NCBI RefSeq assembly: GCF_002804065.1
Contig: NZ_CP024955.1
Span: 1,240,001-1,304,000 of the forward strand
DNA length: 64,000 nt
Source: Kyrpidia spormannii
GTDB lineage: Bacteria > Bacillota > Bacilli > Kyrpidiales > Kyrpidiaceae
Direction: 5' to 3'
Shown: positions 35,825-44,759 of the stretch, piece by piece
Numbering within the stretch: position 1 is the first letter of the stretch
Layout of the letters: each line of letters begins with the position of its first letter
Notes under the pieces: generated by a model
Seen by the model: only the letters and a program-made list of their open reading frames with translations
What the model was told of the DNA's origin: nothing
Database searches by the model: none
Made by a program: the position numbers and the translations under genes

Positions 35825-37071
35825 AGGTCGCGTATATCGAGGGGTTTGCCGGAGCCAGCGGAGATATGTTTTTAGGGGCTTGGCTGGACGTCGGCGCTCC
35901 GGAAGACCGCTGGCGGGAGATCCTGGGTGGACTGCAGCTCGGGGGTTATGTCCTGAGTATTCGGCGGGTGACCAAGCGGGGCATCAGCGCGTTGAAAGTC
36001 GATGTGGAGTCCGGCGGAGAACAACCGCATCGGCGGCTGGCGGATATTTTGCAGATTCTTGATAGGAGTACCCTTCCCCAGGCGGTGAGGGAGCGGGCCA
36101 TCCAGGCTTTTCGCTTGTTGGCCGAGGCGGAAGGCAAAGTGCACGGCACGTCTCCGGAGGACGTGCATTTTCATGAGGTTGGGGCGGTGGATGCCATCGT
36201 CGACATCGTCGGGGCCATGGCGGGCTGGTATCTTCTCGGGATGCCGGAATGTTTTGTCTCACCCCTTGAGGTGGGCGGAGGCTGGACGGTGTCCGCCCAC
36301 GGGCCTATTCCCGTGCCTGCCCCGGTGACGGTGGAGTTGTTAAAGGGGTTTCCGGTGTACTCCAGCGGCCTCTGGGGGGAGACGGTGACTCCCACCGGGG
36401 CGGCGATCTTGCGGACCCTGTCCCGGCCGGCCGGGGGGCTGCGCTATGTAGCAGAGGCTGTGGGGTACGGGGCCGGGTCGAGGGAACTTCGGGTTCCGAA
36501 TGTGCTGCGGATTCAAGTGGGGGAGCGGGTGTCCGAGTCAGGGAAAGCGGTCCAACCGGGCGGCTCCGGAATCGAGGCCGGCTTGGAGATGGAGGGGAGT
36601 GGAGCGGCGGCGGTGGAGGCGGGAGGGGGGGATCGCTATTTTGTGGTTGAAACGAATGTGGACGATATGAGCCCCGAATGGGCGGGGTACCTGGTGCCCC
36701 GGCTGCTGGAGGTGGGGGCGTTGGACGCCTGGATCGTGCCGATAATCATGAAAAAGGGCCGGCCGGGCATGGAGATCCGAGCACTGTGCACGGCGGATCG
36801 ACTGGAGGCCGTTAAAGAAGAAATTTTCGCCCAGAGTTCATCCATCGGGGTGCGGGAGTACGGGGTGCGCCGGGAGGCCCTGGACCGCCGGACAGAAACA
36901 GTGGTGACCCCGTATGGACCGGTGCGGGTGAAAATTGCTTATCGACATGGCCGTGTAATGAACGTTGCCCCGGAATATGAGGACTGCCGCCTCCGGGCGG
37001 AGGAGTACGGGGTGCCGCTCAAATGGGTGTATCAGGAGGTCGTACGGCAGGTGGGATCGAAGGGCTTGTAG
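35821..37071 (+). CDS. larC: nickel insertase LarC, single uninterrupted frame
   Basis: 416 residues from GTG 35821. N-terminal LarC1 part with G-F-A-G-A-S-G-D-M-F and H-F-H-E-V-G-A-V-D, a variable Gly/Glu-rich linker at about 240-275, then the LarC2 part (V-E-T-N-V-D-D-M-S-P-E, K-K-G-R-P-G, S-S-S-I-G-V-R). It inserts nickel into the dithiolated pyridinium using CTP. In Lactobacillus plantarum full LarC needs a programmed frameshift between larC1 and larC2; here both halves are in one frame. Confidence 0.93.
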   Translation: MKVAYIEGFAGASGDMFLGAWLDVGAPEDRWREILGGLQLGGYVLSIRRVTKRGISALKVDVESGGEQPHRRLADILQILDRSTLPQAVRERAIQAFRLLAEAEGKVHGTSPEDVHFHEVGAVDAIVDIVGAMAGWYLLGMPECFVSPLEVGGGWTVSAHGPIPVPAPVTVELLKGFPVYSSGLWGETVTPTGAAILRTLSRPAGGLRYVAEAVGYGAGSRELRVPNVLRIQVGERVSESGKAVQPGGSGIEAGLEMEGSGAAAVEAGGGDRYFVVETNVDDMSPEWAGYLVPRLLEVGALDAWIVPIIMKKGRPGMEIRALCTADRLEAVKEEIFAQSSSIGVREYGVRREALDRRTETVVTPYGPVRVKIAYRHGRVMNVAPEYEDCRLRAEEYGVPLKWVYQEVVRQVGSKGL

Positions 37072-37146
37072 ATCATTGGGGTCCCGTTGCGTTCCGATGC
37101 GATGGTCCCTCTCTCCACCCCTTCGTTTTAATCTCAAATGAAAATC

Positions 37147-37162
37147 TGACAAGATAGTCAGT
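37147..37162 (+). other. short inverted repeat after larC
   Basis: CTGAC-N6-GTCAG in the 425-bp stretch between larC and the DeoR gene. It could be an operator for a gene now lost. Weak evidence. Confidence 0.25.
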
Positions 37163-37212
37163 GTAGCCCCAGAGCGGACAGCCGGGGCCTGGGACGGCTA
37201 GAGTTATCGACG

Positions 37213-37372
37213 ATGTCCGAACATATCGATGTGGACGTGAGTGGTCTGCTGCGCCGAGAAATCACCCTGGCCCAAGCTGCAGATCGTTTGATGGATATGG
37301 TGGTACGTAACCAGCAGGTTTACGCCGGGAAAGAGAAGGGGTTCCGCCAGAAAACTGAGTTGACCATACGTG
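37213..37372 (+). pseudogene. short remnant, possibly altronate-dehydratase-like (UxaA) end
   Basis: An 84-codon frame from 37213 begins with D-V-D-V-S-G-L-L-R-R-E and A-A-D-R-L-M-D-M-V, which vaguely recalls the C-terminal end of UxaA-type sugar-acid dehydratases. After ~35 codons the resemblance ends, and the frame then runs through a terminator hairpin, so the second half is not coding. Apart from this, an inverted repeat and the terminator, I see nothing else between larC and deoR. Confidence 0.25.
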
Positions 37373-37376
37373 GGGT

Positions 37377-37403
37377 AGGCCCGCCGGGCCTGCCTTTTCT
37401 TTT
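37377..37403 (+). terminator. rho-independent terminator downstream of the lar operon
   Basis: 6-bp GC stem (37377-37382 with 37386-37391), three-base loop, then GCC-TTTT-C-TTTT. It is 306 bp behind larC and 94 bp before deoR, so it separates the two units. Confidence 0.75.
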
Positions 37404-37496
37404 GCGACTACCGGACATTAATCTGTGCATTTTCGTGTCAACGTATGCTAAATTAGTGGATGGCTGACCATCCTGTCGGGAAGGGGGTTCGGGGGT

Positions 37497-38264
37497 ATGC
37501 TGCAAGAACAGCGTTTTGAACTCATCCGCCGGCATCTGGAGGAACACGGTTCTTTGGCGGTGCAAGACTTGATCCAGCTACTGGGGGTGTCCCGGGAGAC
37601 GGTTCGCCGGGATCTGCGGCAGATGGAGCAGAAGGGGCTGCTGACGAAGGTACACGGCGGGGCGGTGCTCAAGCAGGTGGGGGAAGAGCCTTCCTATGAA
37701 GTGCGCACCGTTTCTCACCGGGCGGAAAAGCAGGCCATCGGCCGGGCCGCCCTGTCCCTCATTGCCCCGGGGGACACGATTTATCTCGATGCCGGGACCA
37801 CCATGCTGGAGTTTGCAAAGGTGTTGCGTCCGGCGGGATCGCTCACGGTTTTTACGAATAGCATCACCGTGGCAGCGACCCTGGCGGCGACCTCTGCCAA
37901 AGTGTATGTGACCGGGGGGCTTTTGCGGGACGGGGAGATGTCATTGTCCGGGGCCATCGCCAACCATGTGACGGAGAATTTTTTTGTCGATACGGCTTTC
38001 ATCAGCGCCGGGGGGATCACCATTGAGCACGGGGTGACCGATTATCACGTGGAAGAGGCGGAGCTCCGGCGCATCATCGTCGAACGGGCGGCAAGAGCGG
38101 TGGTGCTGGCGGACCACAGCAAGTTCGGCGTCACCGCTTTTACTCGGGTCGTTCCGCTCACTGCGGTGGATGTGATCGTGACGGACGCGGGTTTACCTGA
38201 GGAGGAGACCGAGGCGATCTGCGCCTTGGGGGTAGAGGTCATCCGGGGCGAGGTGAGCGGATGA
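37497..38264 (+). CDS. DeoR/GlpR family transcriptional regulator
   Basis: 255 residues. N-terminal DeoR helix-turn-helix (about 6-57, S-R-E-T-V-R-R-D-L) and a sugar-phosphate-isomerase-like sensor domain (D-A-G-T-T at about 98, T-G-G-L-L-R at about 138, D-H-S-K-F-G at about 202). Such repressors sense phosphorylated sugars or related metabolites. It stands between the lar and phosphonate operons; which one it controls is not clear, though the phosphonate genes follow on the same strand 238 bp later. Confidence 0.9.
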   Translation: MLQEQRFELIRRHLEEHGSLAVQDLIQLLGVSRETVRRDLRQMEQKGLLTKVHGGAVLKQVGEEPSYEVRTVSHRAEKQAIGRAALSLIAPGDTIYLDAGTTMLEFAKVLRPAGSLTVFTNSITVAATLAATSAKVYVTGGLLRDGEMSLSGAIANHVTENFFVDTAFISAGGITIEHGVTDYHVEEAELRRIIVERAARAVVLADHSKFGVTAFTRVVPLTAVDVIVTDAGLPEEETEAICALGVEVIRGEVSG

Positions 38265-38303
38265 GGTGGGATAGCACTCCCGCAAGCCTGTTGGCCGTCT
38301 GCC

Positions 38304-38321
38304 GGGGGGCGTCCGCCCCCC
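38304..38321 (+). other. GC hairpin after deoR
   Basis: 8-bp perfect stem of GGGGGGCG with CGCCCCCC and a two-base gap (tighter than a normal loop, so probably 7 bp with four). No U tract follows. It may be a weak terminator of deoR or a processing signal. A looser inverted repeat (TCACAC...GTGTGA) lies at about 38398-38437 around a TATGCT -10-like box. Confidence 0.35.
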
Positions 38322-38502
38322 GTAACCCGAGGCTCCTTCAGCTCGGTGGTCCAATCCGCCCCTTTACCAACTTCCTGTCCAATCTTTACACAGGCATCAC
38401 ACACCCCTGGGCTGAACCTGCTATGCTGGGGGTGTGAAGTTGTGGTAATACGTGTTGTTATGTGTAAAGATGTGCAAACCATCGCAGGGAGGCGTGGTAA
38501 AC

Positions 38503-39615
38503 GTGGGGAAACGGGCATGGAAAACGGGTTTGATCAGCTTGGCCTGTGCGTCGGTGCTCACCGCCTGTGGGGCGGGGGCTGGACCGGCAGGTCAGCCGGG
38601 AAGCGGGGGCGCGGGCAGTTCCTCCTCGTCCCTGGGGACTGTTACTTTGTACACGTCGGATGGCCTTGAAGACTATTACAAGGCGGTGATCCCGGAGTTT
38701 GAGAAAAAATACGGGGCAAAAGTGCAAATGGTCGCGGACGGCAGTGGCGCGGTGGTGAACCGCCTCAAGGTGGAAAAAGACAATCCCAAAGCGGACGTGG
38801 TGGTCACCATGCCGCCCTTCATCCAGGCCGCGCAAAAGGACGGCCTTCTCGAAGCTTATGCGTCTCCGGAGAGCGCCGCCATCCCGGTCGATCAAAAAGA
38901 CAGTGCCGGACATTGGTATACCTTCATTAACAACTACGTCAATTTTGTCTACAATCCCCGGCTGACGTCCTCGCCTCCGTCGACGTTCCAAGATCTGCTG
39001 CAGCCGACATACAAGGATAAAATCGCCTATTCCAATCCGATTTCCGCCGGCGACGGCATGGCGGTGATCATTCTCCTCGAGAAGTTGTGGGGAGAAGACC
39101 AGGCCTTTTCCTACCTCAAACAACTGGAGCAAAACGTCAAATTTCACACCAAAGGCACCGGATACCTCGATGTGCTGATTAACCGTGGCGAGATTGCCGT
39201 AGCCAACGGCGACTTGCAAATGGACATGGCGGACAAGACCGTAGGCGGGCTGTCCCTATCACCGCTGTTTCTGAAACCTTCCCAGGATGCAAAACCCGTC
39301 ACCTTCGCGGACCCCTATGTGATCGGCCTGGTGAAAAATGCTCCGAACAGCCGAGGCGGAAAGGCACTTATCGATTTTCTGCTCTCCAAAGAAGCTCAGG
39401 CCCATACCTATGATATTTACGGCATTCCCGCCCGTTCTGATGTGAGCCCGTCGGGAGACAAAGCCACGGCAGTGAAACAAGCGCTAAACGGGGTTCAGAT
39501 TGTAACTATCGACTGGAATCATGTGCTCGATAACCAGAAAAAATGGCAGGACCGCTGGCAATCGGAGGTGCTCGGTGCCTATGGCAAGCAGGGCAGTGTC
39601 ACGGCTCCCCAGTGA
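38503..39615 (+). CDS. phnS: ABC transporter substrate-binding lipoprotein (2-aminoethylphosphonate type)
   Basis: 370 residues from GTG 38503, chosen because GGGAGG lies upstream and the signal peptide starts here. Lipobox L-T-A-C at about residue 22 gives a membrane-anchored lipoprotein. The mature part is an iron/thiamine/phosphonate-type periplasmic binding fold with T-L-Y-T-S-D-G-L-E-D-Y and G-D-G-M-A-V-I. The operon with PhnX and PhnW identifies the likely ligand as 2-aminoethylphosphonate or its hydroxy form. It overlaps the ATPase gene by 35 bp. Confidence 0.85.
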   Translation: MGKRAWKTGLISLACASVLTACGAGAGPAGQPGSGGAGSSSSSLGTVTLYTSDGLEDYYKAVIPEFEKKYGAKVQMVADGSGAVVNRLKVEKDNPKADVVVTMPPFIQAAQKDGLLEAYASPESAAIPVDQKDSAGHWYTFINNYVNFVYNPRLTSSPPSTFQDLLQPTYKDKIAYSNPISAGDGMAVIILLEKLWGEDQAFSYLKQLEQNVKFHTKGTGYLDVLINRGEIAVANGDLQMDMADKTVGGLSLSPLFLKPSQDAKPVTFADPYVIGLVKNAPNSRGGKALIDFLLSKEAQAHTYDIYGIPARSDVSPSGDKATAVKQALNGVQIVTIDWNHVLDNQKKWQDRWQSEVLGAYGKQGSVTAPQ

Positions 39616-40801
39616 TCCCCAGGTGTCATCCCGGAGCGATCCAGCCTTTGCGAGCGGTTTGGGTGAGCTCTCGACACAATCCGGGTGCGCCGGGATCGCC
39701 ACCTGCGATCCAGCGTTTCACACGGATCGGCGACAGGAGCCCCTGGGTGAGAAACACACCACCCAGGTGGCGTCGGCGGTTCCGGGATTGGCCCTCAAAA
39801 ACGTCACCGTGGCGCACGGCCATCGGACGATCCTGCAAGAGATCGACTTGAGTCTCAACCAGGGTGAACTGCTCACGCTTCTCGGGAGCAGCGGATGCGG
39901 AAAGACGACGTTGCTTCGGGCTGTGGCCGGTTTGATCGATCTGACCACGGGAACGGTGGAGGTCGGGGGTCGTGATATTACCCGCCTTCCTCCCCACCGG
40001 CGAAATATCGCCATGGTGCATCAGCATTACGCCCTCTTTCCGCATATGACGGTGGCGGAAAATGTGGCCTTCGGCCTGCGGGAGCGCCGGATGCCAAGCC
40101 GTATCGTCAAGGAACGCGTCCAGTGGTACCTTCACTTGGTGAAGATGGAGGCTCATGCGGATTTCTATCCTTCGCAACTGAGCGGCGGGATGCAGCAGCG
40201 GGTGGCCTTGGCCAGGGCTCTGGTGCTCGAACCGGACGTTCTGTTGCTCGACGAGCCCTTGAGTGCCCTGGACACCAATCTGCGGCAGGAACTTCGGTCG
40301 GAACTGCTCTTGCTCCACCGGCGATTTCCTGGGTTGACCATGATTTACGTGACTCATGATCGGGAAGAGGCGATGATCCTCTCCGACCGCATCGCGCTGC
40401 TCCGGGAGGGTCGAGTGGAGCAGGTGGGCACCCCTTCTGAGCTCTACGATCGTCCGGTCAGCCTGTATGCCGCCGCCTATTTGGGTGCGGTCAATGTGCT
40501 TCCGCCAGACTTCGTCCGCCGCTTTGCTCCGGGGCTTTTCGCTAAGATGGGGGATGGGTCCCGCTCCTTCGGAGTTCGTCCGGAATGTGTCCGTCTCGAT
40601 CACAGCGCTAAACTCGCATTCACGGGCCGGGTCTCGGAGGTGGAGTGGGTGGGGGCGATTTGCCGGGTCAAGCTTGTCATTCTAGAGTTTCCGGAGTTGA
40701 CCCTCAGCGCTGAGTTCCTGCGCCGGGGGGGCCTTCCCCGGCCAGGGGACGTGGTTCCCGTATCTTTCTCCCCGGAGGAGTGGATGGATGTTGGCCAGTA
40801 A
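39581..40801 (+). CDS. phnT: ABC transporter ATP-binding protein (phosphonate import)
   Basis: Walker A G-S-S-G-C-G-K-T-T, signature L-S-G-G-M-Q-Q-R, Walker B L-L-L-D-E-P, D-loop S-A-L-D and switch T-H-D are all present, followed by a TOBE-like C-terminal domain. ATG 39581 has GGAGGTG ten bases upstream and would give 406 residues with an unusual ~60-residue polar N-terminal extension overlapping phnS. A GTG at 39767 would give the normal family length. The last codons overlap the permease start by 14 bp. Confidence 0.87.
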   Translation: MASRAVSRLPSDPQVSSRSDPAFASGLGELSTQSGCAGIATCDPAFHTDRRQEPLGEKHTTQVASAVPGLALKNVTVAHGHRTILQEIDLSLNQGELLTLLGSSGCGKTTLLRAVAGLIDLTTGTVEVGGRDITRLPPHRRNIAMVHQHYALFPHMTVAENVAFGLRERRMPSRIVKERVQWYLHLVKMEAHADFYPSQLSGGMQQRVALARALVLEPDVLLLDEPLSALDTNLRQELRSELLLLHRRFPGLTMIYVTHDREEAMILSDRIALLREGRVEQVGTPSELYDRPVSLYAAAYLGAVNVLPPDFVRRFAPGLFAKMGDGSRSFGVRPECVRLDHSAKLAFTGRVSEVEWVGAICRVKLVILEFPELTLSAEFLRRGGLPRPGDVVPVSFSPEEWMDVGQ

Positions 40802-42521
40802 GAGCCGGTTCGGTTGGCCACTGGCAGTGGCGGGACTCGTGTTTATCCCCATGGTGGTCTATCCGGGGTGGATGTTGATTTCCCTTCAGGGGGGCGGGGT
40901 GTGGACCGAGTGGAGCACTGTACTGCACAGCGCGGCCCTATGGCGGACAGTGTGGTTTTCTCTGGGGTTATCCTTGGAGAGTACTGTCTTCGCCGTGCTC
41001 ATCGGGGTCGGGGTGGCTGTGGCGATTCACCGCTCGCCCCCCGGCTTTGCCCGGTGGTTGGTGCGGAGTGTCGAGCTCATGGTGGCGTTTCCTTCGTTTC
41101 TGATTGCCTTTTCCCTGATCTTTCTGTACGGGTCCCAAGGGTCGATCACCGCGGGGGTTCAGCATCTGTTACACCTGTCGGGCCCGCCCTGGGATTTCTT
41201 GTACGGGAGGGCCGGGGTGGTGTTCGCCGAAGTGTGTTACTACATTCCGTTTATGATTCGGCCGACCTTGGCGGTACTTGAGAGAATGGACCCAGCGCTG
41301 CCCGAAGCGGCCGCCGGACTTGGGGCTCGGCCTGGACGGGTGTGGAGGCGGGTAATCCTCCCTATGGCGTACCCGGGTATTTCTGCCGGGGCGATCCTCT
41401 GCTTTTTACTCATTCAAAATGAATTCGGCATTCTGCTTGTCCTCGGCTCCCAACAGGTCCAAACGCTCCCCATGTTGATCTATAGCACGGCGATGATGAA
41501 TTTGGATCTCCCAGCTGCCTCGGTGACCGCGACGGTCATGTTGGGGATGTCCCTGGCGATTTATGCCCTCTATCGCCAGGTGGAGCGCTGGAGCCTCGGG
41601 GGGCGGGGGGGTGTGTTCGTTGGAGGTGCAAAGGGGACGGGCGGGTCGGTCGGCAAATCCTCCGGCTGGGCGGCGTGGATTGCGACCCTCGCAGTCGTCA
41701 TTGTATTTGTGCTCCCCATAATGGTGGTGGTTGTCTCCGCCTTGGCCAGGACTTGGGTGGGGACGGTACTCCCGGAGGGGTGGACTTGGCGATGGTTTGC
41801 TGTGCTGGATGCCAGTGACTGGGCATCCCTCGGAGTGAGCATCGCGGTGGCAGGGGCGGTGGCCCTGCTGGCTACTGTCATCGGTACGGGGGCCGCTCTG
41901 CTGCTGCGGAGGCGCAGGGGAGGGATCGCTGGTTTGATCGACGCCCTGATCATGATTCCCGGCGCGGTTCCTAGTGTCGTGGTGGGTTTGGCCGTCCTGG
42001 CAGCGTATCATCAGAAGCCCCTGGATCTCTCGGGGTCCCCGGCGATCGTCATCCTGGTTCAGCTTTTTCTGGCTTTGCCCTTTAGTTACAGGATGTTGCT
42101 TGCCATTGCGGAAACGATGCCACCGGCCTTGGAGGAGGCGGCGGCAGGGCTCGGCGCCGGGCCCTGGCGGAGGATTCGGCGGGTGCAGATTCCGCTGCTG
42201 CTCCCGGGGATGCGGGCCTCGGCCGCCCTTGCCTTCGCCCTGTCCCTGGGAGAGCTCGGCGCCACGATGATGGTCTGTCCTCCGGGGTTTGCCACGGCAC
42301 CGATGCAGATTCTGCAGTATATCCAGCGCGGGTATTATTACCAAGGTTCCGCTCTGGCCGTGTTGTTGTTGCTCGCCGGTTTTTTAGGACTGGCGGCGGT
42401 GGCGGCTCTGGGTGTGAATCGGCGATCCGGATGGGCGCTAGCCCGAAAGGGTCTGAGGCGGGATCGGAGAGCGGTGGACCGAGGTGCAGGGGACGGGGCC
42501 GATATCGGTGCGGTTTCGTGA
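40788..42521 (+). CDS. double-length ABC permease (phosphonate import)
   Basis: 577 residues holding two permease domains of about six helices each. The cytoplasmic EAA loops are visible twice, near E-A-A-A-G-L-G-A-R-P (about 172) and E-E-A-A-A-G-L-G-A-G-P (about 446). A fused permease of this FbpB-like kind replaces the separate PhnU and PhnV proteins of Salmonella. Between the domains a Gly-rich stretch (about 270-290) links the halves. The next gene starts 56 bp after its stop. Confidence 0.88.
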   Translation: MLASKSRFGWPLAVAGLVFIPMVVYPGWMLISLQGGGVWTEWSTVLHSAALWRTVWFSLGLSLESTVFAVLIGVGVAVAIHRSPPGFARWLVRSVELMVAFPSFLIAFSLIFLYGSQGSITAGVQHLLHLSGPPWDFLYGRAGVVFAEVCYYIPFMIRPTLAVLERMDPALPEAAAGLGARPGRVWRRVILPMAYPGISAGAILCFLLIQNEFGILLVLGSQQVQTLPMLIYSTAMMNLDLPAASVTATVMLGMSLAIYALYRQVERWSLGGRGGVFVGGAKGTGGSVGKSSGWAAWIATLAVVIVFVLPIMVVVVSALARTWVGTVLPEGWTWRWFAVLDASDWASLGVSIAVAGAVALLATVIGTGAALLLRRRRGGIAGLIDALIMIPGAVPSVVVGLAVLAAYHQKPLDLSGSPAIVILVQLFLALPFSYRMLLAIAETMPPALEEAAAGLGAGPWRRIRRVQIPLLLPGMRASAALAFALSLGELGATMMVCPPGFATAPMQILQYIQRGYYYQGSALAVLLLLAGFLGLAAVAALGVNRRSGWALARKGLRRDRRAVDRGAGDGADIGAVS

Positions 42522-42576
42522 GAGCGCTCGGGCGGGGATCTTGGCACATTATTTTGAAGAGAGAAGGGCGGAATGG

Positions 42577-43395
42577 ATGAACCAAAGGTTAGAGGTCCAG
42601 GCCGTGGTCTTTGACTGGGCCGGGACGGTGGTGGACGATGGGTGCGTGGCCCCAGTGGCGGCGTTTCGAGATGTGTTTGGTCGCCGCGGGATCGAAGTCG
42701 CGGAAGAGGAGATCCGCCGGTTCATGGGATTAGCGAAAAAGGACCACCTTCGAGCGCTTCTCCGGTTGGAAGCTGTTCGCCTGCGATGGAGGGCTGCCTT
42801 GGGCCGGGAGCCCGGCGAAGAGGACGTGGACGATTTGTACAACGAGTTTGTGCCGATTCAGCGGGCGGTCCTCGCGGAACACGCCGATTTGATTCCTGGT
42901 GTCGAGTACACGGTTTTGCGGCTGCGGGAGCGGGGGATCCGAATCGGGTCCACCACGGGATACACGTCGGAGATGATGGAGGTCCTAGTTCCCGAGGCGG
43001 CCCGGCGGGGGTTTTGCCCGGACGCCGTCGTCTCGTCCTCGGATGTCCCCGAAGGTCGGCCGGCCCCTTGGATGTGTTATGAGAACGCCCTGCGACTAAG
43101 GGTATTTCCGATGGCGACCATGGTCAAAGTCGGCGATACCCCTGGCGACATGGAAGAAGGGCGAAATGCCGGCATGTGGAGCATCGGCATATTGGAGGGT
43201 GGGAGTGTACTCGGTCTCACCCGGGTCCAGCGAGAAAAGTTGCCGGAACTGGAATTGGAACGGCGCATGGGGGAGGCGGAGGCGGAGCTTCGCCGTGCTG
43301 GGGCCCATTACGTTTTACGTCGGATCGATGAACTGCAGCGGGCGGTTGACGAAATTAACCAGCGACTGAGTCAAGGGGAGTGCCCATGCCAGTGA
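42577..43395 (+). CDS. phnX: phosphonoacetaldehyde hydrolase (phosphonatase)
   Basis: 272 residues from ATG 42577. HAD-fold with nucleophile Asp13 in F-D-W-A-G-T, and the Schiff-base lysine Lys54 in M-G-L-A-K-K-D-H, the diagnostic motif of PhnX. S-T-T-G-Y and K-V-G-D-T-P-G-D-M complete the HAD motifs. Cleaves the C-P bond of phosphonoacetaldehyde into acetaldehyde and phosphate. The end overlaps the next gene by 10 bp. Confidence 0.95.
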   Translation: MNQRLEVQAVVFDWAGTVVDDGCVAPVAAFRDVFGRRGIEVAEEEIRRFMGLAKKDHLRALLRLEAVRLRWRAALGREPGEEDVDDLYNEFVPIQRAVLAEHADLIPGVEYTVLRLRERGIRIGSTTGYTSEMMEVLVPEAARRGFCPDAVVSSSDVPEGRPAPWMCYENALRLRVFPMATMVKVGDTPGDMEEGRNAGMWSIGILEGGSVLGLTRVQREKLPELELERRMGEAEAELRRAGAHYVLRRIDELQRAVDEINQRLSQGECPCQ

Positions 43396-44759
43396 TCGGC
43401 GATCGGAGCGAAGGAGATCTGAACCTGACACCTTTTGCCCGGGCGTGGAGAGCGCGCACCAAGACCGGGGCGGCGGGACCGATTCTTCGGGAGGATGAGC
43501 GGTATTTTGTCCATCAAGCCCTATCGACGCCGTGCCTGAATGCGATTCAGGCGTGCAGCGGGATTTATTTGGAAACGGCAGATGGCCGCAAAATCATAGA
43601 TTTTCACGGCAACAACGTGCACCAAGTGGGATTTGGCCACCCCCGGGTGGTTGAGGCGGTAAAGGCCCAGTTGGAGATCCTGCCCTTTTGCACCCGGCGC
43701 TTCACCAACGTCAAGGTGGTTGAGTTGGCGAAAAAACTCGCCGACCTCGCCCCTGGGGATCTCAATAAAGTGCTTCTGGCGCCGGCGGCGACCTTGGCCG
43801 TGAGTACGGCGCTCAAATTGGCCCGGGCGGCGACGGGCCGCTACAAGACGTTGTCTGTGTGGGATTCGTTTCACGGGGCCTCCTTGGACGCGATTACCGT
43901 GGGAGGCCAGGCTCTTTTTCGGAGGGGGATGGGCCCCCTTTTGCCCGGGGCGGAGCACGTGCCCCCGGTGGACCCGTACCATTGTCCGCTGAAGGAATGC
44001 TCAGGGGAAGGATCCTGCGCATGCGCTGGGTACCTGGAGTACGTGTTGGCGAAAGACGGGGAGATCGGGGCGGTGATTCTGGAGACGGTGCGAAACACCG
44101 ATGTTGTCATCCCACCTCCCTGGTACTATCAAAGGGTTCGGGAGGCTTGCGATCAGCATGGGGCGCTGTTGATCCTCGATGAAACGGCGGTGGGGTTGGG
44201 TCGGACCGGGCGGATGTTTGCCTTTGAACATTGGGGGATCGTCCCGGATATGGTGATCCTCGGCAAGGGGCTCGGGGGCGGCGTGTTTCCCTTGGCGGCC
44301 CTGGTGGTTCGGGAGGGGCTGGATGTGGCCGGGGAAGGGGCCGTCGGGCATTACACCCACGAAAAAACGCCGCTGGGGGCGGCGGCTGCGTTGGCGGTGA
44401 TGGAGGTCATCAAGGAAGAGGGGCTTCTTGAGCGGGCCGTGGCGTTGGGGCGGCGCATGGGGCGGCGTCTGAAAAATTGGCCTCGGCAATACTCCCTGGT
44501 GGGGGACGTGCGGGGGATCGGCTTTCTTTATGGCGTGGAGCTGGTAAAGGATCGGCGCACCAAGGAGCCTGCCACGTCGGAGGCTGAAGCGGTGATGTAT
44601 CGCTGCTTGGAGAAAGGGCTCAATTTCAAAGTTTCCCGGGGCAATGTGCTGACCCTCTCCCCGCCGCTGATTATCGGCGAAGAGGAGCTGGACCGGGCGC
44701 TCGACATTCTGGAGGAATCTCTACAGGAAGTGATGGTGGAATATGGATATCTCAGATGA
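43386..44759 (+). CDS. pbfA: PbfA-like (R)-1-hydroxy-2-aminoethylphosphonate ammonia-lyase
   Basis: 457 residues of class III aminotransferase fold; ATG 43386 is preferred over GTG 43380 because AGGGGAG is five bases before it. D-E-T-A-V-G-L-G-R-T-G and the cofactor lysine in G-K-G-L-G-G-G are present. In phnW-phnX clusters a protein of this family, PbfA, is a PLP lyase that turns (R)-1-hydroxy-2-aminoethylphosphonate into phosphonoacetaldehyde and ammonia, feeding PhnX. Its position exactly between phnX and phnW supports that call; a transaminase for another amine is the alternative. It overlaps phnW by 17 bp. Confidence 0.8.
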   Translation: MPVIGDRSEGDLNLTPFARAWRARTKTGAAGPILREDERYFVHQALSTPCLNAIQACSGIYLETADGRKIIDFHGNNVHQVGFGHPRVVEAVKAQLEILPFCTRRFTNVKVVELAKKLADLAPGDLNKVLLAPAATLAVSTALKLARAATGRYKTLSVWDSFHGASLDAITVGGQALFRRGMGPLLPGAEHVPPVDPYHCPLKECSGEGSCACAGYLEYVLAKDGEIGAVILETVRNTDVVIPPPWYYQRVREACDQHGALLILDETAVGLGRTGRMFAFEHWGIVPDMVILGKGLGGGVFPLAALVVREGLDVAGEGAVGHYTHEKTPLGAAAALAVMEVIKEEGLLERAVALGRRMGRRLKNWPRQYSLVGDVRGIGFLYGVELVKDRRTKEPATSEAEAVMYRCLEKGLNFKVSRGNVLTLSPPLIIGEEELDRALDILEESLQEVMVEYGYLR

